From positions 374,501-438,500 of the forward strand of contig NC_089453.1 of assembly GCF_026210795.1 (NCBI RefSeq): a stretch of DNA of 64,000 nt, read 5' to 3'. This DNA comes from Rhizophagus irregularis. Taxonomy: Eukaryota; Glomeromycota; Glomeromycetes; Glomerales; Glomeraceae. The position numbers were made by a program, and so were the translations under genes. Positions 1 to 12,240 of the stretch are shown piece after piece. The notes beneath the pieces are model-generated. The model saw only the letters and a list, made by a program, of their open reading frames with translations. It searched no databases and had not been told where the DNA came from. The first letter of the stretch is position 1; every line of letters starts with the position of its first letter.

Positions 1-1211
1 TGTACATTATTAATGTTGCATACATCCATATTTGAAAACGGTAGAAAAGTTTTATTAGAGCCATATTGCAAAGTTCTCGAAAGAAGGATACGAGTTGTAT
101 GAAACATTGATCCAAAAAGGTTGATTAAATTTTGATTGAATTGATTAAATTGATTAAACTGATTAAACTAGTTTTAAAAAACGAAAAAAAAGCTACAGTA
201 TATCCTTTTTCATGGGTAGCATCATTTAATTCTGGCTGGCATTATTTAAAAGGAAAAATCAACAATATGTTTATGTAGATCTGCCGTTATCCCTTCACGT
301 CCTTTTTTTCAGGGGTGGCATCATTTAATTCTGGCTGAAAACTATCTACAATCCACATGTTAGATCTGTGAGCGGGGGCCTGTGCAATCGTTCACGTGGT
401 TAACTTTGCCATTTCTGATTGCGGTGTTACATATAAATTGTCGATTGTTCAGCGGTTTTTGTTTTTAAGGACTAAAGTTCCTTTTTTTTTGAACTACTAC
501 TAAGCTTTCAACCCTTTTTTTTATCTGTAATCTAGAAATCTAGTGAAATTTCAGGATTATAGATCTTAGTTAAGCTATTAACGAAAAGCCCTTTAAAAGG
601 CTGATAAAAAAGTGTAAGGTCTTCAGGAGCTTTCTTTTGTGGTCTCATTTAATCTGGACAGCACACTACTATTTGTTATTGAGAGTTCATCTAACTTGAA
701 TATTGAGTAAAAAGCAATTGATAAGTCAAAGAATCTGAAACAATACAGGTTAACCAAACTATACAAAAAAGCTAAAGAGTAAACGGTAAGGATAAAAAAA
801 AGTAGCGCACTTTAAAGGTACGATTCAGAGATCCAGTCAAAGACATGCTCAAACTTTTGAAACTAGTAGCGCGATAACGTTATGTTGAAGCAAATTTTTT
901 CAAGAAAAAACCGTTTCAATTTTCTTGAAAAAAAAAAATTTTTTGATGTTTATTTTCAATTTTATCGGAGATTTGCACTTTGTTTTGGCATTTTCTTTTC
1001 GATGAGAGTTTATACTTAACATTATATAAGGTGTACAAGTCATCTCGAAATCATTATTCCAAGACGTTTTAAAATTACAAAGTTCTCTGACAAATGATAA
1101 TATTTCCTTCCGGAATTTCAAAATACATATGATACACAGCTTATAGATTTTCTTGAGATTCCATAATCAATTACCTCAATTACCTCGATTGATAAAAAGA
1201 GACGATCAATC
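1..1211. other. Gene-free AT-rich stretch
   Basis: No convincing coding exon is seen on either strand. It holds a short run of imperfect TTGATTAAA repeats near 123-170 and a 25-base direct repeat listed separately. The end of the stretch is the upstream region of the SR-protein gene. Confidence 0.6.
213..337 (+). repeat. 25-base direct repeat pair
   Basis: GGGTRGCATCATTTAATTCT followed by GGCTG occurs at about 214-238 and again at 313-337 with one mismatch. Each copy follows a T-rich run. A looser relative (CTCATTTAATCTGG) lies near 645. This is probably a dispersed repeat end; no function is visible. Confidence 0.5.
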
Positions 1212-2996
1212 ATGCCAAGTGCGGGTGTCAAAGTTTATGTCGGTCACCTACCGGAACGAGCCAGACCAGAGGATATTAAGGAATGTTTTTCCAAGTATGG
1301 CAACGTAGTTAACATGGAACTGAAAGGAAACTACGGATTCATTGTAAGCGTTTCAATGTGGTGATCAGAAATATTTTGACTATCGAATAATAAGCAGATC
1401 TACAGCAGACCCAACATGAGATTCATGCGTCCAAAGGATTTTTTAATAATATATTTACTTAATAATTAATATTAAAAATTATATGTATAAGTATACACGA
1501 AAATGGTGCTTGTTTGCTGTTATTCTCGTCACGTGAAATCCTTTGGACGCATATCTTATGGCGGGAAGGAGGTTGATTCTACTCATTACATTGACAAAGA
1601 ATTGCTACTGACATATAACTGCAACATAAAAAATAAATGAAAAGGAATACGAAGAACGTCGTATATGTGAAGAAGCAATTGATTCTCTTAATGGAACCGA
1701 ATTTCAAGGATCTCAACTTCGTGTAGAATTTGCTCATGGCGAAAGAAACGGAACTTTCAAATATCATAATCATCATCATCATCACCATCACAATAATCAT
1801 CACCATAGCAACAACAACAACAGAGGAGCAGAAACAAAATCTACCGATACATGTTTTAAATGTGGTCTAGTCGGTCATTGGGCACGAGAGTGTACTAGGT
1901 AAGCAACTTTCGTGGTCAGAAGGAGCTAGCAACTTCTATCAAAGGATCAGGAAAAAAAAAAAAAAAAAGTTTTGGCTACATTAGTGCGTTTATAATTAGC
2001 TATTACATCAAGTATTGAGAAAACTGCGACCACAGTATCATAGCTTTGAGAAATTCTGATGTCTTAAATAATTGCTATCCTTTAGCAACGCGCGTGAATT
2101 TGTTTCTCGAAAACCTGGTAGATATGATGATCGTCGAACCAGTGACAGTTATATTAGGGAGCCATATAGTGCAAGAGACAACCGGGATAAATACATTAGG
2201 GATGAAAGATATCCTCCTCCAGCTCTTCCTGAACGTGGTGGATATGATCGTCCTTATGATCGTTATGGAAGAGATCCTCCTGAAATGGAATACAGAAGAG
2301 ATTATCGTGGTACTTATGATAGACCATATGAGAGAGAAAGAGATAGACCTTATGATCGAAATTATCCTGAAAGAGAGTATGATAGGATTGGTAGAGATAA
2401 TTATGATCGCAATTATTATACAACTCCAAGAGATGGATATGATCGAGATGGATATGAGAGAAGAGCTTTACCTCCTCCTGATGTCCCATTATATCCTGGT
2501 AGAGGTCGAGTTGGCTCTCCACCGCCACCACCACGTCGAGGAAGTTATGAGAGGGGTATTAGGTAAGATATTTGTTTTTATGGCATATATAACATTTTAC
2601 CCTGTCAGTTTAGGTAATAAAGGGTAATGGAGTATTGAGTAATGAAGGGCTATATGTTACATAGGGATCCACCAATTTCATCTTATCGTGCTCGCTCACC
2701 GTTAGCAACTTCTCGTTACCCTGATCCATTAATTGGACCACCTCCATTAAGACCCTCATCTCCTCGTACTGGCATCTATAGGTATGCTTTATTTTATACA
2801 AAACTTAAATAAACGATTGTTTAAATGACGATCAAACTTTATTATTTTAATAAATAGGCGACGTTCCATGAGTCCTATAAGGAGTGGAAGAACAAATATT
2901 CCTTATTCGGGACGTCAGAGATCACCTAGTCCAGTTTCCAGGCCATTATCGACTAGACGTGGTCCAAGTACTCCAACACCACCACCTAGGCGTTAA
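1212..2996 (+). CDS. SR-type splicing factor: RRM + CCHC zinc knuckle + R/Y/D-rich tail
   Basis: Five exons fit with open frame and GT-AG introns: 1212-1343, 1645-1898, 2086-2562, 2665-2781 and 2858-2996, giving 372 residues. Residues 7-75 form one RRM, with RNP2 VYVGHL and RNP1 KGNYGFIEY; the latter is assembled across intron 1. Residues 85-98 are histidine-rich. C114-x2-C117-x4-H122-x4-C127 is a classical zinc knuckle. The rest is rich in RDY/RDR, GGY, PPP and, near the C-terminus, SP/RS pairs. This order matches the RSZ/SRSF7-like SR proteins, which act in the nucleus in splice-site selection and mRNA export. The ATG at 1212 was chosen because the RRM starts six codons later. The domain call is firm; the exact orthologue is not. 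Confidence 0.85.
1425..1552. mobile_element. MITE-like inverted-repeat element inside SR-gene intron 1
   Basis: A perfect 17-base inverted repeat (ATGCGTCCAAAGGATTT at 1425-1441, its complement at 1536-1552) bounds 128 bases of AT-rich sequence. No clear target-site duplication was found, so the exact ends are unsure. It lies wholly inside the 301-base intron 1 and would leave the protein unchanged if spliced out. Confidence 0.55.
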
Positions 2997-3410
2997 GAAG
3001 TTGGTCAAGATAGATTGATTAATAGATAATTTCAACATTTTTCTAATTTTGTATGTATATTATTTGGGCAAAGCTGAAGCATCGACATAATATATAGACT
3101 AAAACACAATTCCGATCAATGGGCTCATTCGATTAGCACATGCAGTTAAACTCGTACAGCAAGTATGATAGACTGCAATTTTCATCTTTTCTACTTTTTA
3201 ACCTTTTTTTTTTATTTTATTTACACGTGTTGCAATGAATATCATTAATATTTAAAATATTAAATTTATTGTAACTTATCGCTTAATAATATTTGAAAAT
3301 ATCATTAATTTGAGAAATTTTACTGCTGTTATAAATGGGAAAGGGGAGAACTCTAGATAAAACGCGTTACACATAAATTTTATCCTAATAGGAGTGATAC
3401 TGCATTGTTA

Positions 3411-4151
3411 TACAAGTGCCTCCCGTTATAATGACATCTCATATTATTGTATAACGACTAAACGACATACCATCCTTCGATATCTCATTATAACAACAAT
3501 TAGAAAAAATTTATTAATGTCCTGGCGAATATGAAGCTTATGTAACTACTCGTGATCAAGTCCATATGAAGTACCACCTCCAAGAAGTAGATCCTTTAAT
3601 GAATTATATAAAGGAAGGCTATCAAAGTTAAAAGAAATGTTTTTGAGATTTTGTTGTGATTTAATTATATGACTTAAATTTTCCTCAAGATTTTGTTGTG
3701 ATTCAATTATATGATTTAAATTTTCCTCAAGATTTTGATACCGATTTATAAATTGGAAATTATCTAATATTTAGTAAGTTTACTATAACTATAATGAAAG
3801 TTCACTATAAGCCAAATCTATTATAACGAGCTTCACTATAATGAGCGTTGACTGTATTACTGAAAATTTTTTTCTAATTAATGCAATTAATGCAAAATTT
3901 GCTTAATCGTATTTAAAAATAAAATAGCAGATAGACTGTAATTGACGAAATTGAATCTCTATCAAACATTTCTCTTAAACTTGTGTAATTTGTTAGTAAT
4001 CTCAGTTATATATTTTAAAATTACGACAAATAATTCTATTTTAATAAAACAAATTATTTTAATGTTGCATATAGTAGTAAGAAAGGGATTAGCGTGTGAC
4101 GAGTGTAAGGACGAAGAGTGCCGTTATAACTTATAACGGAAGGCACTTGTA
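3411..4151. mobile_element. Non-autonomous inverted-repeat element (Tc1/pogo-like)
   Basis: TACAAGTGCCTCCCGTTATA at 3411-3430 is matched by its reverse complement at 4132-4151 with one mismatch. Both ends begin or end in TA, as expected for insertion at TA. No transposase ORF lies inside, so this is a decayed or MITE-type copy. Confidence 0.5.
3646..3741 (+). repeat. 42-base tandem repeat, about 2.3 copies
   Basis: Units start at 3646, 3688 and (partial) 3730. They share AGATTTTGTTGTGATT and AAATTTTCCTCA with only two differences. The array lies inside the inverted-repeat element 3411-4151. Confidence 0.7.
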
Positions 4152-4389
4152 TGGAAAAATCTGATTTGAAATAAACTATTATTTGAATAATTACGGCATT
4201 AGAGCTAATTTGATGTTTAACGTAGGATTAATAATAATTCAGTTTGACCAGAAATCCTAAATTATATTTCAATGGTTTTGTGATTTTTATCAATTAAGGC
4301 AATGATCACTGGATCTGCGCTATCATTTTTGTTAATAAATTTTAAAATAAATTTGCGATAGATAGATCAAAATTTTATATAAAATAAAA

Positions 4390-7300
4390 ATGGCTCAAAT
4401 TGAAAGTTCAAATTGCATGAAAGGCATAACTCTCGTTCACGTTGGAAAACGAAATTTTCGTGTTCCGACCGCCTCACTTCCTGCTAGTTTTTCCTCAAAA
4501 AAAGATGTTTATGGTAAACGTTTTAATATTAATTGAAAGTAGACCGTTTGTTAATAATAAAATGTTATTTGCTAGTTCGCACACATAATAAAGATGATAA
4601 TAATAAAGCTGAATCAGCTAACGAAGAAGAAATAACACTTAAACTTGATATTTCACGGCGTTTTTATGGATTAATTATTGGTAAATTTGATTTTTTTTTT
4701 AATTCTTTCGTTTGATTTTTTTTTTGTTTTAATAAAATTATGGATTTTAATAGGAAGAGGAGGATATAATATAAAACAACTTAGAGAGGAAACTAAAGCT
4801 AAAATATTTGTTAATTATGATGGTCCTGTTGGTAAGTACATAACAATCAACATTTTTTTTTTGCAAAAAAAGGGAACAATTAAATTCATTTGTTTAATGG
4901 ATTCATAGTTATTATCGGTACAAAAGACAGAGTTGAGATAGCTAAAAAACGAATTGAAGATACTATTGCTCAAGTAAGTAGTTTCTAATATATATTTGTA
5001 TAATATATCTGTATGATTATATTTTGATAAGATATTTAAGATAAAATGATACGTTTTCTAGCAAAATAATAATAATACAGAAAATGAGAAATCTATTAAT
5101 GATACGAAAATTGAAGATAAAAAGAAGGATGATGATGAATCAATTAAAGAATCGATTAAAGATAATGAGGATTTCACGTTCAAACTTTATGTTCCAACAC
5201 ATTTACATGGACCAATTATTGGTAAGTTGGATATCTTAATTTTTTCACTATTCTTTTTTTTTTATTGAAGAAAAAAATTCGGGTTATTATAATAATTTAA
5301 TTCACGAATTTTTATAGGAAAGGGAGGAAGTGTCGTGCAACAGATTATGGCTGAGACCAATACTAAAATTATAGTTCAAAGATATGAAAAACTTGCCGGT
5401 AAGTATACAATCATTATTCGAGATGTAATTTTATATAATCATTTAATAACGTAATATATATATGTGTTTTTTAATAAATAATAGTTATTAGCGGCGCAAA
5501 AGATGGGGTTGAGATGGCTAGAAAACGAATTGAAAATATTATTGAATCGGTGAGAAACTTTTAATATATACATTTTAATATGTACGTATAAATATTTATT
5601 AAATATTTAATACATTCTTTAGCAATATAAAACAGCAAATGAGAAATCTGATGAAACGAAAATTGAAGATAAAAATAAAGATGATGGTGAATCAATTAAA
5701 GAATCGATTAAAGATAACGAGGAAATCACACACAAATTTAACATTCTAGGACGTTTCCATGGAGCAATCATTGGTAAGTTTGATACATTTTAAATAATAT
5801 TTCTTGAAACGAGACAATTGGGTTTATCATATCACGAAATTTTATAGGAAAGGGAGGGAATACCGTGAAACAGATTATGACCGAAACTAATACTAGAATT
5901 ATAGTTCAAAGATATGAAAATCTTGCCAGTAAGTATACAATCATTATTTGAGATGTAGTCATTTAATAACGTAATATATATATATTTAATAAATAATAGC
6001 TATTAGAGGCACAAAAGATGGGGTTGGGATGGCTATAAAACGAATTGAAGATATTATTGAATCGGTAATCAATTTTAGATATGTATAAATATTTCAATAA
6101 CTAAAATTTTTAATTCCTAATTCTCTCTTGATCATATTTATCAGTATAATAATGCAGGAAATGCTAATAATAGTACAGAAATAGGAGATAACAAGAAAGA
6201 AAATATTGAATCAATTAGAGAATCAGTTATAAATAAGAAAGAAGTACATGAAGGATACTTTACAGATAGACTTGATGTTCCACAACCCTTACATAGGCTC
6301 ATTATTGGTACTTAATAAAATTTTTCTATATAAGCTATTTTTATTATAATAATTTAATTTAAGAAATTTTATAGGAAGGGGAGGGGGTACCGTGAAACAG
6401 ATTATGGCCGAAACTAAAACCAATATTATAATTCCAAAAGATGAAAATCTTGTTAGTAATCTTGTTAGTAAGTATATAATATCAATATTTGAGATGTAAT
6501 TTTATATAATCATCCAATAACATACATTTTTCAAAAATAATAGCTATTAGCGGCACAAAAGTAGGAATTGAGAGAGCTAAAAAACAAATCAAAAACATAA
6601 TCGAATCAGATGTAACTTTTAATTTCATATAATTTTGTTGTTTTGATTACAAATTTTAACTCTCTCTTTTTTTCCTTCTTAAATTTAGTCAATTTTTATA
6701 TTACCACCAACACATTTTATTTCTATACCACTTACCGATACTCATCTTCAACGCAAAGTAGAAGATTTTAAATCAAATGTTCTTGAACTTAATCTTCAAG
6801 GTGTAGATAAATCTATACTTATAAATTCTCACACGTTACATATTACAATTGGAACTTTACATTTGTATAGAAAAGAAGATATTGAAGGAGCAGTGAGATT
6901 ACTTAAAAGTTTATCAAAAACAATTGATGGAATAATAGGAACACGAACTTTAGTTTCTACATTATCTGGATTAGCAGTAATGGAGAATGATATAGGTGTG
7001 GTAAAAATGTTTCTATTAGAAGTTTTTTATAATATTATTAATTATTTGTGTCCTTATTATTTTAGTAAAATCGCATGTCTTGTACGCCAAAGTTGAGGAA
7101 CCGGAAGGACAAAATAGTACCCTTAAAAAGTTAGGAGGTAAATATTCTCTTTCGACTTCATATTACTAAACAGAAGATAACAAAGAACAATATTCAATGT
7201 TTTATAGAATATTTAATAGAAGAGTTTGCGGCAGAAGGTTATTTAAAGAAAGAAAATCGACCATTAAAGGTGAGTCATCCCCTGTTAATTTTATTTATGT

Positions 7301-7587
7301 GAATTACGGTAGTAACAATTATGCTAATTCTTCCAAAAATTTCCTATATAAATTAGTTGCACGTTACTCTTATCAATACTAGACATAGAAATGAACATTC
7401 AGCATCTAGTAATAATGACAAACATGGGGAATCCAATAGATATCCCTTTAACGCTGGTCCTATTCTTAATAAATTCGGCGGTATAGAATTTGGGAATAAT
7501 AGACTTGAAAGTATACATATATCAAAAATTGGTGAATATGATGAGAATGGAAGACATCGTAGCGAGGGTGGTATTAAATTGCCTTAA
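4390..7587 (+). CDS. ASCC1: ASCC1-like protein: four KH domains + 2H phosphodiesterase-like domain
   Basis: Seventeen exons join in frame: 4390-4513, 4576-4680, 4754-4831, 4909-4973, 5062-5221, 5318-5398, 5485-5549, 5623-5773, 5848-5928, 6000-6064, 6145-6307, 6375-6467, 6544-6611, 6689-6995, 7066-7137, 7208-7269 and 7357-7587 (656 residues). KH domains span about 61-124, 155-226, 257-325 and 358-433; their GxxG loops are GRGG (77), GKGG (178), GKGG (277) and GRGG (380). Residues 434-656 match the ASCC1 C-terminal 2H domain, with both H-x-T motifs (H484-I-T, H582-V-T). Known ASCC1 proteins have one KH domain and act in the ASCC complex in alkylation-damage and ribosome-quality pathways. The GTGTGG donor of exon 14 is unusual; it was chosen because the stronger GTAAAA five bases on gives an immediate stop. 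Confidence 0.8.
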
Positions 7588-10500
7588 TAGTACAATATTC
7601 GTTTATAGTATTTATTAAATTAGTATTAGGGTAATGACATAATATTAATTTTGTTAGCCGGTAATATTTCTTTCATCCAATAACATTTAAGTACTGTGCA
7701 TATATAATAATTTTGATTACATAATTTCTATTACATGATTTAATATCTGACACTACCCTTAAAACATTTGAAACATTAAAAGATCTAATAATAGTGGAGT
7801 TGCCTTGAGAATTCAAGAAATCAAAGATACTTTCAGCTATTCAAACCTAGTGTGTCCGTCATCTGAATCCGAATCTGTTTTAGCTGATGTGATTATCTGT
7901 AACGGATAATCCGTAAATTTCTAAAAAAAAGAAGTTTTAGTTATTATGAATAGGAAATATGGTTAGTTAGGATGGTACAAATTAAACGGATAAATACAGA
8001 TAATCCGTTAAACTGATAATTACCCAACACACTACTCAAACCAAAAAAAATAGGTGAAGGTAAGGCATCGGCTTTTCTGATAAGTGCGAGATGAGAAAAT
8101 ATTTATACATACAGTACATGATCAGTATAATCAGTATAATGATAGTTAAAGGATCTTAAGTTTTTCTTTAAAATGCTAATGTTTGTATAAAGAAAAAGAA
8201 AAAATATTATTAATCACAGTTAGCAGCCATGTATAATAAGTATTAATTATTAATATAAAGCCTATTTTTAATTTAACTTTAATATTTTTAGTAAATATAA
8301 TAAATAAAAACTTACCATAACTGCTGAATAATTCTTATTAGTATTATACCAGATTGTTTAATGTCTATATATATGTAAATATTATTAACAACAACCATTA
8401 TTTTAGAACTTATTAAATACTATTTATTTACAATTTATATATAAGTAAATCTTCAATGACTTTAAAAAAATATATATAATAATTTTAGCAGATTAATTTA
8501 AATTTAAATTTCTATATTTATTACAATTTATTTAATTATTTAAATATCTAATTTTTTTATAAATAATTAAATATTATTTTTTCTATACATTAAAATTAAA
8601 AATTGATTCAATTATTTTAATTTATTTATTATTTTCTTAAACTAATATATACATGATTTTTTTAATAAATTTTTTAACAATTTTATCTAAATTAAATTAT
8701 TATTTATATTAAATTTTTTTTGATTTTTATTAAACTAATTTATAAAATATATTTTAACTTTAAATTAATATTATTTCCTATTCCTTTTAAAATAAAATAT
8801 TTGAATAATTAAATCAACTTAATTCTTTTGATTTTGTACTATTTATTACTAGTAATAATTTAAAAATATATAATTTTAATAGTAAAGAGTATTTAACAAT
8901 TACTTAAAGAAGAAAATATTTGTGATTTTATTAATATTATTTTAAATAATATAATTTTATATATGTAATTTTATATTATATAACTATTGTTCCTGATATT
9001 ATACCCTCTGTTTTTACATAATACAGCCATTTTATAAAAGAAAAAAATTATTAATAATGTGTTTAAATATTATCTAGTAATAAAAGAAAATACATATTAA
9101 TAACCAATTCCTTCTTCAAAATTAGTAAAATAATTATATTAACAAGTGAAAAAAGTTAAAATACCTGAATTAAGAAATTTGAAACAGTTGCCAAAGTTGT
9201 CAAATTCAGTAAATTCTCTAATAAGTTAAATTACTAGCATTAACTCTAGAGTTATTCTCTCTTAGTAAAATAAAAAATACACCTTATCTTTTAAATCAGA
9301 TAATCCAAAAAATGGACAGTTCAAAGATTATCAAAATTTTTCCAATTGTCTAAGAAAGTTGAAGAAATTATCACAGTGACTTTTCAAGAACCCTAAATAT
9401 GATCTTATTATCCTATTGTTTTCAAGATAAGAGCTGGAAAGGTTAAAAGATTATTAAATTACAAGTCAAAATACAGTTTATAAGAATTATCTTTTTGACC
9501 AATATTTAAATTAATGAAAAAAAACTGATAAGTGATATATGGAATGGGTCCAAGAATCTCTTGTAGATTGTATGATTTAGACCAAGTTTCAAATCTATTC
9601 TTTATCATATTAACAAAATCATTTTGCCAAATGTAAGATATTCTTTTGTTTAGTAAATAACTCAACTTTTTTTATCAGTACCTAATTGACATATATGCGT
9701 TTTAAATGAAGTATATTGTTCACGATACATGTAGGTGTTACAAATAATATGGGCGATGTAATTTAAAAAGTCTATGAATACATTAGCATTATTAGGCATT
9801 GTCTTTAAGAAATTCTTAGATTTATTAACTGTGGCATCAAGAATGAAAGGAGATTGATGATTAGGCTATACCAATCTTATTAGATATGGGGCGCATTTAA
9901 TTCACCAACGATTACTTCACTGACAATCATTTCACTGACAAACGTTTAAAGACCCCTTCCATTTCTTGTGAATTAAATTTAGAACCCGGTAGAGTTGAGT
10001 GCTGAAAGTATACATGTTTGGATTCCGAAACTCAGTTTTGGTATTAAGTTTTATTTCCGAAATCCCAAACCCGAAATTAATGCCAAAATACGCCGAAATC
10101 TCAAACCTATGCCGAAATCCTAAACATTAAAAGCATTTATAACTTTGGCATATGTCACAAGTTTTGGCATATATTGGGATTTCGGGAGATTTTGGCATAT
10201 ATTTCGGTTTTTGGCATTAGTTTCGGGTTTGAGCTTTCGCCATTAGTTTCGGGTGATATACATCGAAAGTCGAATATAAGGCAAATGAATTTCGGTACCA
10301 AGTCTAAAGTTGGTGACTTAATGATAGTAAGAAACGATGAGCAAAAAGACCAGCTTTTTCGATCTGGCTTTGGCGTACGAGTGATGTACCGATGAGTAGT
10401 ATACACCAAAATAGTCCACTAAGTACCACAATAAATCATTTAAATACAGACAAGATTTTTAAACTTGATTAAATTTAAAACATTATCTCTAAATAAGATA

Positions 10501-12240
10501 ATACTTTTTAATAGTGTCGATTGCTTTTCCACTTTCTTTCCCGCAACTACTTCCTCGTTATGAATTATATTGATATTGCAAGAAATTTATTTGGAGCTTC
10601 AGATGGACATATTAAAAGATGTAACAAAATAATCGGAAAAATCTTGGAAAGTTTAGATGATTATCAACCAAAGCGAGACAAGGTTATTTTTTATTTTAAA
10701 AAAATTATTAATGTAGGGTGTTTAAAAAAAATGCTAATGTGAATTTTTTTTTGAAAACAATAGTAAGAATTGGGATATCTTCAATGGCCTCCAATGGAAT
10801 TATAATTATAAGTCTCAAAATTTCAAATTCTTAAAAAATTTCAAAAAAAAATGAGTATCTATTTATATATACAATAACTATAAGTTTTAATATTTGAGTT
10901 GTTAATCTTGTAGTAATTTAGTTTTGAGAATTACTTTCTATTTTGTAAATCATTTTTAATTGAGAAATGAAATATCAATTTTTATTATATTTTCTTTAAA
11001 ATAAAAAAATAAAAGTTTGTAAATATTATTTTCTTTAATGATAAGCTGTTGTGTTCTTTCGAGTGATGTAATGTATTGGAACTGTGAAACGGTACTGATA
11101 TCAGATAATCTATAAACTAATTATATCAAATATTAAAGATCGGTGATCTTTGCTTGTGATATTAACTGTATCGAGCATACTGATAGTCGTAATTTTGAAC
11201 TTCCATTTCCAGCAAAAGATGATTAATGTTACATAACCTTATTATCGTTATGTATTTATACCAAAAAAAAAACTTTGTCAAGGACGATTCTTACAAACCA
11301 AATCCACAAAAATATTTTTAGTAATATAATTCTTAATATTATTAATAAATAATATTTCATCTATGAAAAGATGCCATTAGATTTAGTAGTTATTATATTT
11401 GATTAATTATAGGGTGATATCGGAATTGTTCTAACTTAAATTATTTATAATAAATAAAGGACATCTAATACCCTGCTTGAAGACTCATTATCATCCCTAT
11501 GCTCTAGGACCTGGCCAATTATTCGTCTATTAGATATAAATGTGTGAGCTATTGATTTAACGTTATATATCATGTCAATCCCTTAAGAAAGGCGAAACTA
11601 TCGGTAATTGCAAACAATCTTGACTTTACGCATTGAACCTCATTCTTGAAATTATATAGCTACTATATTGTGAAAAATACGGGTGTAATAACTTTGAATA
11701 TTAAGCCATAAATTTTACTGACAGTTCAGAATGTACGATTTTTATTTGCATCATGATGAGATCGAAATTTAGACGGAAATACAGACGGTAAAATCGATTA
11801 TTAAAGTAATTATTATGAACATTATAGTCCCTTCTTTGGTTTATAATTCTAGCAAAAGCATAACAAGCTATACTAATGCTATTAAATTCTTACAGAATTA
11901 TATAGTAAAGATAACAAATAGTGCAAATGATACGAGAAAGAATTATAAAATCTTCTTTATATTAACTGTTTTGGTTTCTCTATAATAATTTACAAATTTT
12001 GATGTTTATTTTAATTTATTTAACAAGAATTCTTTAGTTTACCTAAATTTTAAGTGCATATACACTTTTAAGATATCAATTTTACGACAATGTATTTATG
12101 GAATTGAGATTACATTGAAACTTAAAATATTATTTTATACACCGAAGGGAAGGATTAAAAATATATTTCTAAGAGGTAGAAAATGAATGCCTCTTTAACG
12201 ATCCATGCGTTAATGTCAAAAGTCTCCTCCTAAAAAATTA
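7588..12240. other. Long gene-free, AT-rich region
   Basis: No supported gene. 8230-9100 is almost pure A/T. A 73-codon ORF at 10521-10742 (+) contains NYIDIARNLFGASDGHIKRC and could be an exon or relic of an unknown gene, but nothing supports it beyond being open. A palindrome-rich repeat lies at 10057-10240. On the minus strand near 11440-11580 there is a 45-codon open stretch of no recognised family. Confidence 0.5.
10057..10240. repeat. Inverted repeat rich in CCGAAAT/ATTTCGG
   Basis: The arm at 10057-10088 (CCGAAATCCCAAACCCGAAA and onward) is the imperfect reverse complement of 10209-10240. Further CCGAAAT and TTTGGCAT words fill the centre. The small ORFs open on both strands here are by-products of the repeat. 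A related GTTTCGG/CCGAAAC repeat lies at about 17485-17650. Confidence 0.6.

Larger units (their letters stand above)
2997..4389. other. Intergenic region with transposon remains
   Basis: No gene is seen. It carries an inverted-repeat element (3411-4151), a 42-base tandem repeat (3646-3741) and, at about 3830-3855, a pogo/Tc1-like terminus ending GAGCGTTGACTGTA. A short ORF at 3942-4136 runs into the right inverted repeat and is not believed. Confidence 0.5.

Noticed and set aside
2046-2627. 193-codon ORF overlapping exon 3 of the SR gene
   Set aside because: Out-of-frame shadow of the R/Y/D-rich exon; the other frame joins RRM and knuckle through good splice sites.
8230-9100. Extreme A/T tract considered as a mitochondrial insertion
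   Set aside because: No mitochondrial gene, tRNA or rRNA segment could be read in it.
10155-10409. ORFs open on both strands
   Set aside because: They arise from the CCGAAAT/ATTTCGG inverted repeat and have no protein-like features.
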